64,000 bases of DNA from Paludibacteraceae bacterium (lineage in GTDB: Bacteria > Bacteroidota > Bacteroidia > Bacteroidales > Paludibacteraceae), in assembly GCA_017450435.1 (NCBI GenBank), contig JAFSTO010000033.1:1-64000 (forward strand), given 5' to 3'. The translations under genes and the position numbers were made by a program. The notes below the pieces were generated by a model. It did not search any database, was not told the DNA's origin, and was given only the letters and a program-made list of their open reading frames with translations. Below, in pieces: positions 1 to 8,677 of the stretch. Position 1 is the stretch's first letter, and the number at the start of each line of letters is the position of its first letter.

Positions 1-2
1 CG

Positions 3-104
3 GATGAGTATATTATGAAGGTGCAGAAAAAACTCAACCTCAGACCAAGAGAAAAATTGAACTTTAATACTCCTAAGCAGTGTTTCTTTGAACATTTTTT
101 ATAA
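3..104 (+). CDS. IS30-family transposase, C-terminal end (cut by window edge)
   Basis: An open frame enters from the left edge and stops with TAA at 102-104. Its 33 residues include KLNLRPREKLNFNTPKQCFF. This matches the end of the integrase-like domain of IS30 transposases, where an LNxRPRKxLxxxTPxExF motif closes the protein. The catalytic part lies outside the window. The AT-rich stretch after the stop, about 111-140 (ATTGCATTTGTTG), resembles the terminal repeat region of Bacteroidetes IS30 elements, so the element probably ends there. The family call rests on this short tail only. Confidence 0.72.
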   Translation, partial: DEYIMKVQKKLNLRPREKLNFNTPKQCFFEHFL

Positions 105-185
105 CTCTGAACAAAATTGCATTTGTTGTTGGACAGTACATACATGGCAAAATGATTTCAAAAAACGAAAATCTTTCCAAAAGAT

Positions 186-216
186 TTGGCCATTTCAAAA
201 AATAGTCGTACCTTTG
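186..216 (+). promoter_or_regulatory. Bacteroidetes-type promoter
   Basis: TTG at 186-188, a 20-nt spacer, then TACCTTTG at 209-216, which matches the TAnnTTTG -7 consensus. A transcript would start near 223. The first thing it meets is the terminator at 342-373, so it makes either a leader for the glycosyltransferase gene or a small RNA of about 150 nt. Confidence 0.65.
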
Positions 217-341
217 CAGCAGATTTCGAACATTGAAATTATAAACGGTACAATTTGTACCATTGTATAAACTCGGCAAAAGCCTTCAGATTGTCAATAA
301 AAGTTCGATAATCTATAAGACAGATGCACTGTCTGATAAAC

Positions 342-373
342 AGAGATAATCGATTGATTATCTCTATTTTTTT
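342..373 (+). terminator. Rho-independent terminator / possible attenuator
   Basis: Perfect 10-bp stem AGAGATAATC / GATTATCTCT (342-351 and 356-365) with a GATT loop and seven T (367-373). An upstream copy of GATAATC at 307-313 could pair with GATTATC at 356-362 and break the stem, so attenuation is possible but unproven. A second hairpin (AGACAG/CTGTCT, 318-334) lies just before it. Confidence 0.75.
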
Positions 374-435
374 GTAAATGTCTTTGCCTACCGTAAACAA
401 ATTTCGTCTGTCGTACATCAGAACCTTGCGTAAAT

Positions 436-1188
436 ATGCTTAATGCTTCAATAGTAACATATAACACTCCTAAGGATGAGGTTGAGCGCATACGTGCCAT
501 CCTTTCTGCTTCGCCGGTGGTTAATCATATCAGTATCATTGATAACACCATCAATAACCGCGGATACGGAGCTGCGCATAACATTGCGTTGCAACAGTCG
601 CTCAAAGAGGGTGTTGAATATCATCTTGTCGTCAATTCTGATATAAGTTTCGACTCTGCTATTCTTGCGGAGTTATGTGCTTATATGGACTCGCATCCCG
701 ACGTCGGACATCTCATGCCTCGAGTCACTTATCCTGACGGCTCGTTGCAATATCTTTGCAAGCTGCTTCCCACTCCCTTTGACTTGTTTGGCAGACGCTT
801 CCTTCCGCAGCGCTTTACAGAGCGCAGTAATATGCGTTACGAACTGCGTTTCACGGGGTACAATCGCGAGATGAATGTTCCTTACCTGTCAGGCTGTTTT
901 ATGCTGCTCCGCACCGAAGCACTGCGGCAAGTGGGGCTTTTCGACGAGAGGTATTTCCTCTACCCTGAAGACGTTGATCTTACAAGGCGAATACACAGGC
1001 AGTACAAGACGATGTATTACCCTTACTGCACTATTGTCCACAACCATCGAAGAGCCTCTTATAAGAGTCTTAGAATGACCTGGGTGCACCTCATAAACAT
1101 GTGCAAATACTTTAATAAATGGGGGTGGCTGTTCGACGAGGAACGACGACGATTTAATAAAGAAACAATAGAGCTCTACAAGCAATAG
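436..1188 (+). CDS. Family 2 glycosyltransferase (rhamnosyltransferase-like)
   Basis: A 250-residue GT-A fold glycosyltransferase, expected to move a sugar from a nucleotide donor onto a surface polysaccharide at the inner face of the membrane. It starts with the beta-strand MLNASIVTYNTPKDE, has the nucleotide-binding GYGAAHNIAL segment at about 43-52 and the acidic VVNSDIS motif near 68-74. A later YLSGCFMLLR...GLFDERYFLYPEDVDL stretch is typical of WbbL/rhamnosyltransferase-type GT2 enzymes. IIDN is followed almost at once by NNRGYGAAHN; relatives usually have about 20 more residues here, so a small internal deletion is possible. It converges with the sugar transferase gene on the other strand and is separated from it by 20 nt. 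The donor sugar cannot be told. Confidence 0.88.
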   Translation: MLNASIVTYNTPKDEVERIRAILSASPVVNHISIIDNTINNRGYGAAHNIALQQSLKEGVEYHLVVNSDISFDSAILAELCAYMDSHPDVGHLMPRVTYPDGSLQYLCKLLPTPFDLFGRRFLPQRFTERSNMRYELRFTGYNREMNVPYLSGCFMLLRTEALRQVGLFDERYFLYPEDVDLTRRIHRQYKTMYYPYCTIVHNHRRASYKSLRMTWVHLINMCKYFNKWGWLFDEERRRFNKETIELYKQ

Positions 1189-1196
1189 GCTCTTAT

Positions 1197-1218
1197 GGGA
1201 AAAAATGCTTATTTTCCC
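1197..1218. terminator. Weak convergent hairpin
   Basis: GGGAAAA (1197-1203) pairs with TTTTCCC (1212-1218). It sits between two converging genes and overlaps the stop codon of the minus-strand gene. The stem is short and AT-rich, so this is only a possible bidirectional terminator. Confidence 0.3.
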
Positions 1219-2507
1219 TTGCCGTCAACAAGGACGTTGATGGTTTTCAGCATTATTTTTATATCTAATAGCAGCGACATGCTTTCCATATATACGATGT
1301 CGTAGTTCAGTCGTTGCACCATTTTTTCTATAGTATCGGTATAACCCACCTTGATCGGACCCCATGATGTCAGACCCGGACGTATCTTGTAAATCAGGCA
1401 ATAGTACGGAGCCAGTTCTACTATCTTGCTAATGAAGTAGGCCCTCTCAGGTCTCGGTCCGACAATCGACATCTCTCCTTTCAAAATATTCCAAAGCTGC
1501 GGCAGTTCGTCAAGGCGATATTTCCTCAATATATGTCCCACCTGTGTCACGCGTGGGTCATCATCGGCTGTCAGTGCCGGTACATCGTGCTCGGCATTGG
1601 CAATCATTGTGCGGAATTTGAGTATGTTAAATGGTCTGCCATAATGCCCGATACGCTCTTGCTTATATATAACAGGTCCCTTACTGTCGAGTCGGATAAT
1701 CACCGCAATAATGAGCATAAGCGGCGAAAGCAGAAGCATAAACACAACGGACGCAACAATGTCAAAAGCGCGTTTGATACACATAGCAGAGTCGGACATC
1801 GGCAGGTCGGTGATACATACCATCGGTTGCGTATTGAGGTCACGAAGACGTGCCGAACCCATAAGCATATCATACAAGCTTGAGGTGAACAAAATCTCCA
1901 CGCCGTAGGGATACACTTTGTTGATTATATTAAACAAATTCTTTTCAGAGCCGGCTTTCGGCATCTTAATGATAACGCTTTCTGTACCTGCGGGTAGGGA
2001 GAAGTTGTTGCCATGTAAAATATCTTCCACCTGCTCTTCCGTAATAGTATATACCTTAGGCACATGGTGGTATGCTCCGAGTAGTAGGGAGGTGATTACT
2101 CTGCCTGACAATGCAAGCGAAAACTGCAAAGTAAAAAGGGTGAAAAGCGATGCGTAATAGTTGCTTATAGCATTTACCTGGTCATCAATGATAATAATGA
2201 AGAACGCTCCAAGCGATATAACTAACGAAGATAGTAAGGTCAGAAGAACATCGCGATAAATATTCCTCACGAATGGCCTCATATAGTAGCCGGAGAGGTA
2301 ATAGAGAAGACAGCAGAAAAGGGGATATAGGAAGAGCGGCTTGTAGAACCCGAACATAGGTATGAGTACACTGTCAACCGAGAACAACCTGCCCTCATAT
2401 ACAAGCCAACGGAATGCGAGAAACGCTATCCATACCAGTAGCGCAGTCAGGTAGTCGGCAAGCAGATATGCTGACTGCCATTTCCTTCTTTTGTTCCAGC
2501 GACTCAT
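1209..2507 (-). CDS. Polyprenyl-phosphate sugar-1-phosphate transferase (initiating glycosyltransferase)
   Basis: A 432-residue membrane enzyme of the WcaJ/WbaP type. It transfers a sugar-1-phosphate from UDP-sugar to undecaprenyl phosphate and so starts capsule or exopolysaccharide synthesis. The N-terminal half has about four membrane segments (roughly residues 16-36, 57-75, 87-107 and 121-145). A soluble linker follows, then the bacterial sugar transferase domain from about 244: KRAFDI, the membrane-dipping helix with SPLML (261-265), the KQERIG and KFRTM (297-301) motifs, DELPQLWNIL and GPRPER. These are the conserved catalytic and lipid-binding motifs of the family. The Ca2+/Na+ antiporter gene lies 20 nt upstream on the same strand, so they are probably cotranscribed. 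Confidence 0.93.
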   Translation of the reverse strand: MSRWNKRRKWQSAYLLADYLTALLVWIAFLAFRWLVYEGRLFSVDSVLIPMFGFYKPLFLYPLFCCLLYYLSGYYMRPFVRNIYRDVLLTLLSSLVISLGAFFIIIIDDQVNAISNYYASLFTLFTLQFSLALSGRVITSLLLGAYHHVPKVYTITEEQVEDILHGNNFSLPAGTESVIIKMPKAGSEKNLFNIINKVYPYGVEILFTSSLYDMLMGSARLRDLNTQPMVCITDLPMSDSAMCIKRAFDIVASVVFMLLLSPLMLIIAVIIRLDSKGPVIYKQERIGHYGRPFNILKFRTMIANAEHDVPALTADDDPRVTQVGHILRKYRLDELPQLWNILKGEMSIVGPRPERAYFISKIVELAPYYCLIYKIRPGLTSWGPIKVGYTDTIEKMVQRLNYDIVYMESMSLLLDIKIMLKTINVLVDGKGK

Positions 2508-2527
2508 TTTTATTATTGTGTCCTTGA

Positions 2528-3514
2528 TTAAACGTTCATCAGGCGGTATGTCAGATATACCCCATAAACAACCAGCAACAACGCACCGGCCCAGCGTTGC
2601 ACTTTACGCTCGTGATTGGTCTTCACAAATAGCCACACCAATATGCTTCCTAATGTAGCCACCCATGCGTCTAACTCTATACCATTGTAAGCCGGCAGCG
2701 GTCGGATAACAGCGCTCGTGCCGAGAATGAAGAACACATTGAAGATATTACTGCCAATCACGTTGCCAAGTGCAATGTCGCTGTTCTTCTTAAATGCGGC
2801 AACCACTGATGTCGCCAACTCCGGCAATGAAGTGCCTAATGCAACTATGGTCAGACCGATAACGGCTTCAGACACGCCCATGTCATGTGCTACTTTCACT
2901 GCGCTTTTCACCACCAGTTCGCCACCTAATACAAGGCCGGAAATTCCAAGTATGATGAAGAGAACGGATTTGCCGGTACTCATCGGCTTAACTTCGTCAG
3001 GTTGCTGTTCATCGGGATGATCCTTAGCGTGGCGGAAAGTGTTGTATAGAAAGTAAATAAACATGAGCAGTAAAATAATTCCTCCCATGCGTGATATTCC
3101 GCGACTCTCTTCACCAAAAGGCGAGGTGACCTTTACCGTTGCAAACACTATGACACCTGCAATAATGGATAGCGGAATATCAAAGTCTCGGGAACGCTTT
3201 TGTGATGCAACAGGATAAACCAGTGCTGTCATACCAAGGATTACTAACGTATTGATGATGTTACTGCCGAGCACATTGGTTATGGCAAGGTCGGTTGAAC
3301 CCTCTGATATGGAAACCATGTTTACCACAAACTCAGGCATCGATGTGCCGAATGCCACCACTGTAAGACCTATGATGAGGTCTGACATGCCGAGCCGTTT
3401 GGCCAAACCGGATGCCCCCTCCACTAAGCCGTCAGCACCATACACCAGTGCTAAAATACCTATTACGAGGAAGATTACAAGTACTATTGGGTTACAAAGC
3501 CATGCGTCTAACAT
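2528..3514 (-). CDS. Calcium/sodium antiporter (CaCA family, YrbG-like)
   Basis: A 328-residue inner-membrane exchanger with about ten hydrophobic segments in two inverted repeats. Each half carries the alpha-repeat signatures: GTSMPEF with GSNIINTLVILG in the first, GTSLPEL with GSNIFNVFFILG in the second. The acidic residues in the two alpha repeats line the cation sites. The likely role is removal of Ca2+ by exchange for Na+ or H+. The charged loop between the halves (HAKDHPDEQQPDEVK) is a normal feature. It lies between ychF (91 nt upstream) and the sugar transferase gene (20 nt downstream), all on the minus strand. Confidence 0.92.
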   Translation of the reverse strand: MLDAWLCNPIVLVIFLVIGILALVYGADGLVEGASGLAKRLGMSDLIIGLTVVAFGTSMPEFVVNMVSISEGSTDLAITNVLGSNIINTLVILGMTALVYPVASQKRSRDFDIPLSIIAGVIVFATVKVTSPFGEESRGISRMGGIILLLMFIYFLYNTFRHAKDHPDEQQPDEVKPMSTGKSVLFIILGISGLVLGGELVVKSAVKVAHDMGVSEAVIGLTIVALGTSLPELATSVVAAFKKNSDIALGNVIGSNIFNVFFILGTSAVIRPLPAYNGIELDAWVATLGSILVWLFVKTNHERKVQRWAGALLLVVYGVYLTYRLMNV

Positions 3515-3605
3515 TTCTATTCGAATTTAGAAGAGCCGTTAATTTGCCGCTCTGTGTTTTTTTATTCTGTTCTTTGGGCGTCAACACTATTTTTTTTCGG
3601 ACATA

Positions 3606-4712
3606 TTACACATTAAACCTGAAGTGCATTATGTCTCCGTCTTTTACAAGGTAGTCTTTTCCTTCAACGGCAATTTTTCCCGCCTCACGACAAGCTGTCT
3701 CGCCACCGAGTGTTACGTAGTCATCATATTTGATAACCTCTGCGCGGATAAAACCTTTCTCGAAATCGGTGTGAATCACTCCGGCACACTGCGGTGCCTT
3801 CATGCCTTCGCGGAATGTCCATGCTCTCACCTCGTCTGAGCCTGCTGTAAGGAATGTGCGCAGACTGAGCAGGTGGTAGGCGGCCTTAACCAAACGGTTG
3901 ACCCCGGACTCTTCAAGTCCCAGTTCCTCAAGAAACATTTGTCTCTCTTCGTAGGTGTCCAATTCGGCTATCTCTGCTTCTGTCTGTGCTGCCACAACTA
4001 ATACCTCTGCGCCTTCTTCAGCCACGGCTTGACGTACTTGTTCTACGTAGGCATTGCCGCTCACGGCGCTGTTCTCGTCAACGTTGCATACATATAGGAC
4101 CGGTTTGTCGGTCAGCAGAAATAAATCATGCCGGGCCTGCTCTTCTTCCTGGTTCTCAGGCTGAACAGTGCGGGCTGACTTGCCTTGAGATAACGCTTCT
4201 CTGTAACGCAAACATAGGTCAAGAGCCGCCTTGGCTTGTTTGTCACCGCCTATGCGCACTTGTTTCTCAATCTTTTGTATCCTGCTTTCCACAGTCTCGA
4301 GGTCTTTCAGCTGTAGCTCTGCATCTATCACTTCCTTGTCGCGCACGGGGTTTACACTGCCGTCAACGTGAACCACGTTGGGGTCGTCAAAGCAACGGAG
4401 GACATGGATGATGGCGTCCGTCTCACGGATATTGGCAAGAAACTTGTTTCCTAAACCCTCGCCTTTTGACGCTCCTTTCACTAATCCCGCAATATCCACA
4501 ATCTCCATCGTGGCAGGAATAACGCCACGAGCAGGTTTACATAGTTCACCGAGAACGTTCAATCGTTCGTCGGGAACAGTGATAACTCCCGTGTTGGGTT
4601 CTATGGTACAAAAGGGGAAATTCGCAGATTGTGCTTTGGCATTGCTTAAGCAATTGAATAGTGTTGATTTGCCAACGTTAGGCAGACCAACGATACCGCA
4701 TTGTAGAGACAT
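3606..4712 (-). CDS. ychF: Redox-regulated ATPase / translation-associated GTPase-like protein YchF
   Basis: A 368-residue Obg-related P-loop protein (OLA1/YchF). These bind ATP rather than GTP and interact with ribosomes and the oxidative stress response. Visible features are the G1 loop GLPNVGKST (residues 8-16), SANFPFCTIEPN in switch I, the G3 region DIAGLVKGASKGEGLGN, a central coiled-coil arm (about 130-200) and the C-terminal TGS domain that ends with KDGDIMHFRFNV. The length matches the family. A clear minus-strand promoter lies about 100 nt upstream of the start, diverging from dnaG. Confidence 0.97.
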   Translation of the reverse strand: MSLQCGIVGLPNVGKSTLFNCLSNAKAQSANFPFCTIEPNTGVITVPDERLNVLGELCKPARGVIPATMEIVDIAGLVKGASKGEGLGNKFLANIRETDAIIHVLRCFDDPNVVHVDGSVNPVRDKEVIDAELQLKDLETVESRIQKIEKQVRIGGDKQAKAALDLCLRYREALSQGKSARTVQPENQEEEQARHDLFLLTDKPVLYVCNVDENSAVSGNAYVEQVRQAVAEEGAEVLVVAAQTEAEIAELDTYEERQMFLEELGLEESGVNRLVKAAYHLLSLRTFLTAGSDEVRAWTFREGMKAPQCAGVIHTDFEKGFIRAEVIKYDDYVTLGGETACREAGKIAVEGKDYLVKDGDIMHFRFNV

Positions 4713-4808
4713 TGTTTATGTCGAATTTTATGATTATTAACTTACCTGAGACCACAACACAACGCGCACAAGGCCTGCTTGTGCGATAGTTGCTGTTGTT
4801 TGCGACTG

Positions 4809-4839
4809 CAAAGATAGTAAATTTTTGTGGATTTTGCAA
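4809..4839 (-). promoter_or_regulatory. Promoter for ychF
   Basis: On the minus strand: TTG (complement of 4837-4839), a 20-nt spacer, then TATCTTTG (complement of 4809-4816). This is an exact TAnnTTTG element with ideal spacing. It points at ychF and lies in the divergent region shared with dnaG. Confidence 0.8.
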
Positions 4840-4892
4840 GTGTATAGTTGTTTTTCGAGATATACGGCACAAATTTTGATTATGTATAGTCG

Positions 4893-6881
4893 ATGATACC
4901 GGCAGAAACAGTAGATAGAATTTATTCCGTAGCCAAAATTGAGGAGGTTGTTGGCGAGTATGTGTCGCTTAAGCGACGGGGTGTTAACTTCGTCGGGTTG
5001 TGTCCGTTCCCGGGGCATAATGAGAAGACTCCTTCGTTTACCGTCAATCCCGCCAGAAATATATGTAAGTGTTTTGGCTGCGGACGTGGTGGTAATGCCG
5101 TTAATTTCGTGATGGAGATGGAGCAATGCTCCTATCCTGATGCTCTTCGGAAGATTGCGAAGAAATATAACATTGAGATAGAGGAGCGCGAACTGACGGC
5201 AGAGGAGCAGCAGAGGCAGGACGACAGAGAATCTATGTTCGTTGTCAACGAATGGGCAAACAGCTGGTTCCAACGCCAGCTTTGGGAAACGGAAGAAGGA
5301 CAAACAGTTGCTTTGGCATATTTCCGTGAGCGGGGACTGCGCGACGAGACAATACACCGTTTTCAGTTGGGATTCTCTCCCGAATACGGCAACAAGATGA
5401 CCGAAGATGCAAAGAAAGAGGGCTTTAAGGAACAGTATCTCTGTAATAACCCGGACACCCGTATAGGCACCGGCATCTGCGGCAGAGCCGGAGGTGAAGA
5501 CGGTAAGCCCGTGCGTATTTATGACAGGTATCACGGACGAGTGATTTTTCCTATTCATACTGTGTCGGGCAAGACGGTCGGTTTTGCAGGACGTATAATG
5601 GTTAAGAAGGACAACGTTGGAAAGTACGTCAATTCGCCGGAATCCGTCATCTATTCCAAGACCCGCGAGTTATACGGACTGTTTCTTGCCAAGCAGGCTA
5701 TTATCAAACAGCAGAAGTGCTATCTTGTGGAAGGGCAGATGGATGTCATCTCAATGTCTCAAGCAGGTATTGAGAACGTGGTTTGCTCCGGAGGCACAGC
5801 TCTTACGCGCGAACAGATACGTAGTATTCACAAGTTTACCGACAATGTTACTATCCTCTATGACGGCGATGCCGCCGGTGTTCATGCTGCGCTCAGAGGT
5901 ATAGATATGTTTCTTGACGAGGGAATGTATATCAAAGTGATGCTCTTCCCTGACGGCGACGATCCTGACTCGTTTGCACGCAAACATACGTCAGACGAGT
6001 TCGTGCAGTATATCAATATTCATGAGGAGGATTTTATTCACTACAAGACCCGTACACTCCTTGCCGATGCCGGTAGCGATGCGGGCAGACGAAGCGAAGC
6101 GATACAGAGTATATTTGAATCGGTAGCGTCTGTAAAAAACAAGGTGGCACGTGATATTTACACTCGTGACGCAGCCGACTTGTGCGGCATAGCGGAACAA
6201 ACGGTAAGGGTGGAGATTGCTGGCATTCGTAGCCGTATGACTAAGCAATGGTGGGATGAAAAGAACAAAAACGGTGTGGCAGGCAATCAACAGACGGGCA
6301 GCAACAGGCAGATTGGTAGTAGCGGTGTGCAGATGACGGTCGCAAACACAGGACAGGCGGCAGAAAGTATTGTTAGCAGGAATATGCGCCATGTGATGAG
6401 CTTGATTATTACAATGGGCATGGATAACTTGGAGTTCGACGCCGGCGGCGGAATGCCGATGTATGTGACGGCAGGGGCGTATATACAGCAGTATATTACC
6501 GCTACACGGATTCCTATCACCGAACCGTTGTATAACAGGATTTTAGAAGAGTTTAATGCTCATTGTGGTGAGGAGAACTTCAATACCGAGCATTTCTTTC
6601 TCAACCATCATAATCCGGAGCTGTCTGCGCTTGCCGCTGATATAGTGTCGTCAGAGGAAGTTCCTGAGAAAAACGAACAGACGCAACATGTGATTAACTC
6701 TGAGGTGCTTAATGCTTTATACGATTTGCACTTCAGTGTTGTGACGGAGCGTCTTAGCACTTATCCGGCTATGATAAAAGCGGCTACTGACGGAAATGAG
6801 GTCGCGCGATTGCTGGCGGAACAGCAACAGCTGAACGAACTCAGAAGGCAGATTGCTGATATGAGACATAGAATAAATTGA
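4893..6881 (+). CDS. dnaG: DNA primase
   Basis: A 662-residue DnaG primase that makes RNA primers for replication. The N-terminal CHC2 zinc finger spans about residues 37-63 (CPFPGH...CKCFGCGRGG). It has four residues between the first Cys (37) and the His (42), where the common form has two. The catalytic core follows (EIEERELTAEE onward), with the TOPRIM domain marked by VEGQMDVISM and DGDAAG, the metal-binding acidic residues. The C-terminal part, from about 470, is low in conservation and ends in a helical region that should bind the DnaB helicase. The ATG at 4893 fits the family N-terminus (IPAETVDRI). The radical SAM gene follows after 6 nt. Confidence 0.97.
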   Translation: MIPAETVDRIYSVAKIEEVVGEYVSLKRRGVNFVGLCPFPGHNEKTPSFTVNPARNICKCFGCGRGGNAVNFVMEMEQCSYPDALRKIAKKYNIEIEERELTAEEQQRQDDRESMFVVNEWANSWFQRQLWETEEGQTVALAYFRERGLRDETIHRFQLGFSPEYGNKMTEDAKKEGFKEQYLCNNPDTRIGTGICGRAGGEDGKPVRIYDRYHGRVIFPIHTVSGKTVGFAGRIMVKKDNVGKYVNSPESVIYSKTRELYGLFLAKQAIIKQQKCYLVEGQMDVISMSQAGIENVVCSGGTALTREQIRSIHKFTDNVTILYDGDAAGVHAALRGIDMFLDEGMYIKVMLFPDGDDPDSFARKHTSDEFVQYINIHEEDFIHYKTRTLLADAGSDAGRRSEAIQSIFESVASVKNKVARDIYTRDAADLCGIAEQTVRVEIAGIRSRMTKQWWDEKNKNGVAGNQQTGSNRQIGSSGVQMTVANTGQAAESIVSRNMRHVMSLIITMGMDNLEFDAGGGMPMYVTAGAYIQQYITATRIPITEPLYNRILEEFNAHCGEENFNTEHFFLNHHNPELSALAADIVSSEEVPEKNEQTQHVINSEVLNALYDLHFSVVTERLSTYPAMIKAATDGNEVARLLAEQQQLNELRRQIADMRHRIN

Positions 6882-6887
6882 CTTGTT

Positions 6888-7688
6888 ATGCTTTTTGAAG
6901 ATATTATATACGGTCCTATTCATTCACGTCGCTTAGGCTTGTCGTTAGGCGTAAACTTGATGCCGCGTCACGGCAAATTGTGTACTTTTGATTGCATCTA
7001 TTGTGAGTGCGGCTTTAACGGAAATCAAATGGCGGAACGTTTGTGTACGGTAGAAGAGTTGAGTGAGGCGCTTGAAGGCAAGTTGAAACAGATGTCGGCT
7101 GACGGAGTGAAGCCGGATGTGATAACATTTTCCGGCAATGGCGAACCTACACTGCATCCTGATTTCGAAGCTATAATCACTGAAACATGTCGTTTGCGGG
7201 ATATGTATTGTCCGTCGGCTAAGGTGTCTGTCCTAAGCAATTCTACACAACTCTTCAGGGCGGATGTACTGCGAGCCTTGATGATGGCGGATAACAGGAT
7301 ACTTAAACTTGACTCTGCGGTTACCGGGACGATGCGTCTTATCGACCAACCTGTCAATACGGAACTGACAGCCGGGCGCCTCATTGAGCTTCTCGGTCAG
7401 TTGAATGGTGATTTTACGTTGCAGACCTGTTTCCTGAGAGGGGATGTGTTTTTCGCTAATCCGGCACGCAAAGGTGAGTATATCTTAGGCCACGTTGACA
7501 ACACCACAATTGCTGAACTTTCAGCATGGTATGACGCAGTGGAGAAACTCCATCCTAAAGAGATAATGATGTACGTGATTGACCGAAAGACACCGGTCGA
7601 AACGTTGGAAAAGATATCCGCGGAAGAGATGCAGACGATAGCCGCGCCGCTTATTGAAAAAGGCTTTAATGTGCAGGTTACGGCGTAG
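6888..7688 (+). CDS. Radical SAM enzyme (COG0731/Tyw1-like)
   Basis: A 266-residue radical SAM protein. The [4Fe-4S] binding motif CxxxCxxC is present as C32-TFD-C36-IY-C39, preceded by the SRRLGLSLGVNLMP segment typical of this group. Next comes a GNGEPTLHP motif near 84-92 (the GGE-like SAM contact). The group resembles the wyosine-synthesis enzyme Tyw1, but bacteria lack wyosine and the substrate of the bacterial members is not known to me. It probably shares a transcript with dnaG (6-nt gap). Its 3' end overlaps the opposing glycosyltransferase gene by 11 nt. Confidence 0.85.
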   Translation: MLFEDIIYGPIHSRRLGLSLGVNLMPRHGKLCTFDCIYCECGFNGNQMAERLCTVEELSEALEGKLKQMSADGVKPDVITFSGNGEPTLHPDFEAIITETCRLRDMYCPSAKVSVLSNSTQLFRADVLRALMMADNRILKLDSAVTGTMRLIDQPVNTELTAGRLIELLGQLNGDFTLQTCFLRGDVFFANPARKGEYILGHVDNTTIAELSAWYDAVEKLHPKEIMMYVIDRKTPVETLEKISAEEMQTIAAPLIEKGFNVQVTA

Positions 7689-8655
7689 AGTGCAGCATGG
7701 AAAGATACTCTTGTTCCGGCTGGCCCGGAGTAGGCAGAAGCGTGAGGCATAAGGCCCCACGCTTTGCTTTATCAAGCAGTCCGAGTACCGCATAATCCAT
7801 TATTGACGAGTAGCCGCTACGTGAGATGACAACAGATGCCGAGCATAATGCCTCACTCAGTTCCTTGTCGCTTATATAGGGTACAAGGATTATGTTATCA
7901 CGACGTACCCGCATGTTCGGGCGACCGGGCAAACCACGGACAATCAGTACTTGTTCCTGTCTGCCATGCCACTCGTTCATTATCTTCTCTTCTAATAACG
8001 TTCGTTGTGGTTCGGGACCGCTCAGCACTGCCACTACCTCAGGCCTGTTTGTGCTCCATTGCCCGTTTTCTTTGCAGGATGGTGAGTCTGAGAAACGAGA
8101 CAGAGGACCAATGTACGTCGTGTTTAATGGTTTATTTGCGGGGTGTGACAACTCGCCTGCTAACCATGGTTTATCAGCGTTATCCGGAACCCAACACTCG
8201 CTGTAGTGTTTGATAATGCGGGCGTGAAGACGTTCAGCAAGCGGCTCAAGAAATGACAGACTATGAGGAAGGCGGATATGCAACTGATGAGTGATATAAA
8301 CGCACTTTACCTTGCTACTGTAAAGACCAAAGCGGTTATCGGAAATGATAAGATCAAAATGTTCGGTCTTGAGAAGACGTTTAAGTGTTTTATAATCTGC
8401 GATTGAAGAGAACAACAGCTCCGGCATTGCACGCATTATCGCCCATATCTGAGAGCGTCCTTTGCTATACTTGATATCAAGTGGCGCAAGACGACAATAC
8501 GGAAGGTTGGGAAAATGCTTTTTAAGCAACGCCAGCGACTCGCCGTCACCGCCCAATACAACATCGTCACCCGCACGCAGGTGGCGAGTGATGAGAGGTA
8601 TGCAGCGGGCAGCGTGCCCCAGACCCCAGTTAAGTGGCGCAATAAGTACTCGCAA
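7678..8655 (-). CDS. MurG-like (GT28-type) glycosyltransferase
   Basis: A 325-residue GT-B fold protein. The N-terminus MRVLIAPLNWGLGHAARCIP carries the GxGH(A)xR loop that binds the acceptor or diphosphate in MurG and related GT28 enzymes. A DLIISDNRFG strand closes the N-domain. The C-domain holds VVAVLSGPEPQRT (start of the donor-binding fold) and SRSGYSSIMDYAVLG, which corresponds to the conserved G-E/S-x(2,3)-E/D nucleotide-sugar contact. Substrates are unknown. It lies 22 nt downstream of the PorZ-like gene on the same strand, so the two are likely cotranscribed. A link to surface glycan handling is an inference. Confidence 0.82.
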   Translation of the reverse strand: MRVLIAPLNWGLGHAARCIPLITRHLRAGDDVVLGGDGESLALLKKHFPNLPYCRLAPLDIKYSKGRSQIWAIMRAMPELLFSSIADYKTLKRLLKTEHFDLIISDNRFGLYSSKVKCVYITHQLHIRLPHSLSFLEPLAERLHARIIKHYSECWVPDNADKPWLAGELSHPANKPLNTTYIGPLSRFSDSPSCKENGQWSTNRPEVVAVLSGPEPQRTLLEEKIMNEWHGRQEQVLIVRGLPGRPNMRVRRDNIILVPYISDKELSEALCSASVVISRSGYSSIMDYAVLGLLDKAKRGALCLTLLPTPGQPEQEYLSMLHSTP

Positions 8656-8677
8656 TGGCGTTAATGATTGGCGGGTG

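Larger units (their letters stand above)
105..435. other. Intergenic segment with promoter, leader and terminator
   Basis: No convincing protein is seen here. The segment holds the presumed right end of the IS element, a Bacteroidetes promoter at 186-216 and two hairpins (318-334, and 342-365 with a T-run). It reads as a short terminated transcript placed 60 nt before the glycosyltransferase gene. Confidence 0.5.

Noticed and set aside
73..279. Two short ORFs on opposite strands near the left edge
   Set aside because: They overlap the IS end and the promoter and have no recognisable features.
4737..5558. 273-residue minus-strand ORF
   Set aside because: Overlaps the dnaG N-terminus and its promoter region in antisense; no recognisable domain.
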